Source: Elusimicrobiota bacterium (GTDB lineage: Bacteria > Elusimicrobiota > Elusimicrobia > UBA1565 > UBA9628). From it: a stretch of 6,005 nucleotides of DNA. This document shows, piece by piece, positions 5,941-6,005 of the stretch (the first letter of the stretch is position 1; each line of letters begins with the position of its first letter). A program made the translations under genes and the position numbers. The notes beneath the pieces are model-generated. The model was not told where the DNA came from. It worked only from the letters and a program-made list of their open reading frames with translations, and did no database searches. Location: the NCBI GenBank assembly GCA_028717525.1, contig JAQUNT010000162.1, positions 1 through 6,005 on the forward strand, read 5' to 3'.

Positions 5941-6005
5941 ATGACCCAAAGAGCGCGTATGGAATATTTCAAGGCGATTTACCAACGTTACCGAAGCTCT
6001 TCGAA
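5941..6005 (+). CDS. Transposase (integrase-core type), N-terminal fragment
   Basis: The frame opens with ATG at 5941 and stays open to the edge (21 complete codons, MTQRARMEYFKAIYQRYRSS and on). GGGAGG lies 5 nt before the ATG, an excellent ribosome binding site. The RMEYFKAIYQRYR pattern resembles the start of a common rve-type transposase family, in which it is followed by a Lys-rich helix and a helix-turn-helix of the kind LDEF-GYHRKYAIRLL; that continuation is outside the window, so the call rests on the short N-terminus, the lower GC and the repeats upstream. Lower-GC codons such as CGT, AGA and TAT contrast with the neighbouring genes and suggest transfer. Confidence 0.6.
   Translation, partial: MTQRARMEYFKAIYQRYRSSS

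Larger units (their letters stand above)
5873..6005 (+). mobile_element. Left end of a putative insertion sequence, running off the right edge
   Basis: From about 5873 the sequence becomes clearly less GC-rich (about 45% GC in 5941-6005, against the very GC-rich genes to the left) and carries short direct repeats followed by a transposase start. The boundary is placed at the TG of TGTCAAATCTAACC because elements with this kind of DDE transposase often begin with TG. The exact end, the matching right inverted repeat and any target duplication lie outside the window or cannot be proved from one side. Confidence 0.5.

Noticed and set aside
1..6005. Search for CRISPR arrays, tRNA or rRNA genes, riboswitches and defence genes
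   Set aside because: Nothing in the window showed regular repeat-spacer structure, cloverleaf features or recognisable RNA or defence motifs by eye.

Overview
The window is GC-rich, Gram-negative-type bacterial DNA. The evidence for an outer membrane is an OmpA-type peptidoglycan-anchored porin, an AsmA-like envelope protein and a membrane-anchored Cys-rich protein. No marker fixes the taxon. The gene content and the transposase type at the right edge would fit a GC-rich Elusimicrobiota-like or deltaproteobacteria-like lineage, but that is a weak inference.

Layout: on the minus strand, read from 3673 down to 1, lies a three-gene run. It holds an OmpA-family outer-membrane protein (2606-3673), then after 5 nt a 727-aa protein with an EF-hand loop, a Cys cluster and C-terminal membrane segments (417-2600), then after 34 nt a coiled-coil/zinc-ribbon protein of the COG1579 type that runs off the left edge (1-382). 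The last gene has its own TATAAT box just upstream of its ATG. A 117-nt divergent region (3674-3790) separates the OmpA gene from a plus-strand AsmA-like single-span protein (3791-4534). That gene converges, with a 6-nt gap, on a minus-strand gene (4541-5803) for a membrane-anchored protein with a long Pro/Ala/Ser/Gly linker and a 12-Cys C-terminal domain. Upstream of that gene, at about 5873, the composition changes to lower GC and what looks like the left end of an insertion sequence begins. It has two short direct repeats, then a strong ribosome binding site and the first 21 codons of a transposase (5941-6005).

How the genes fit together: four of the genes appear to act in or on the cell envelope (outer-membrane/peptidoglycan link, membrane-bound EF-hand protein, AsmA-like protein, Cys-rich exported protein). 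The coiled-coil/zinc-ribbon protein is probably cytosolic. I do not see a recognised defence or biosynthetic system. The least explained elements are the EF-hand/Cys-cluster membrane protein, the 12-Cys exported domain, and the repeated near-leaderless promoter arrangement.
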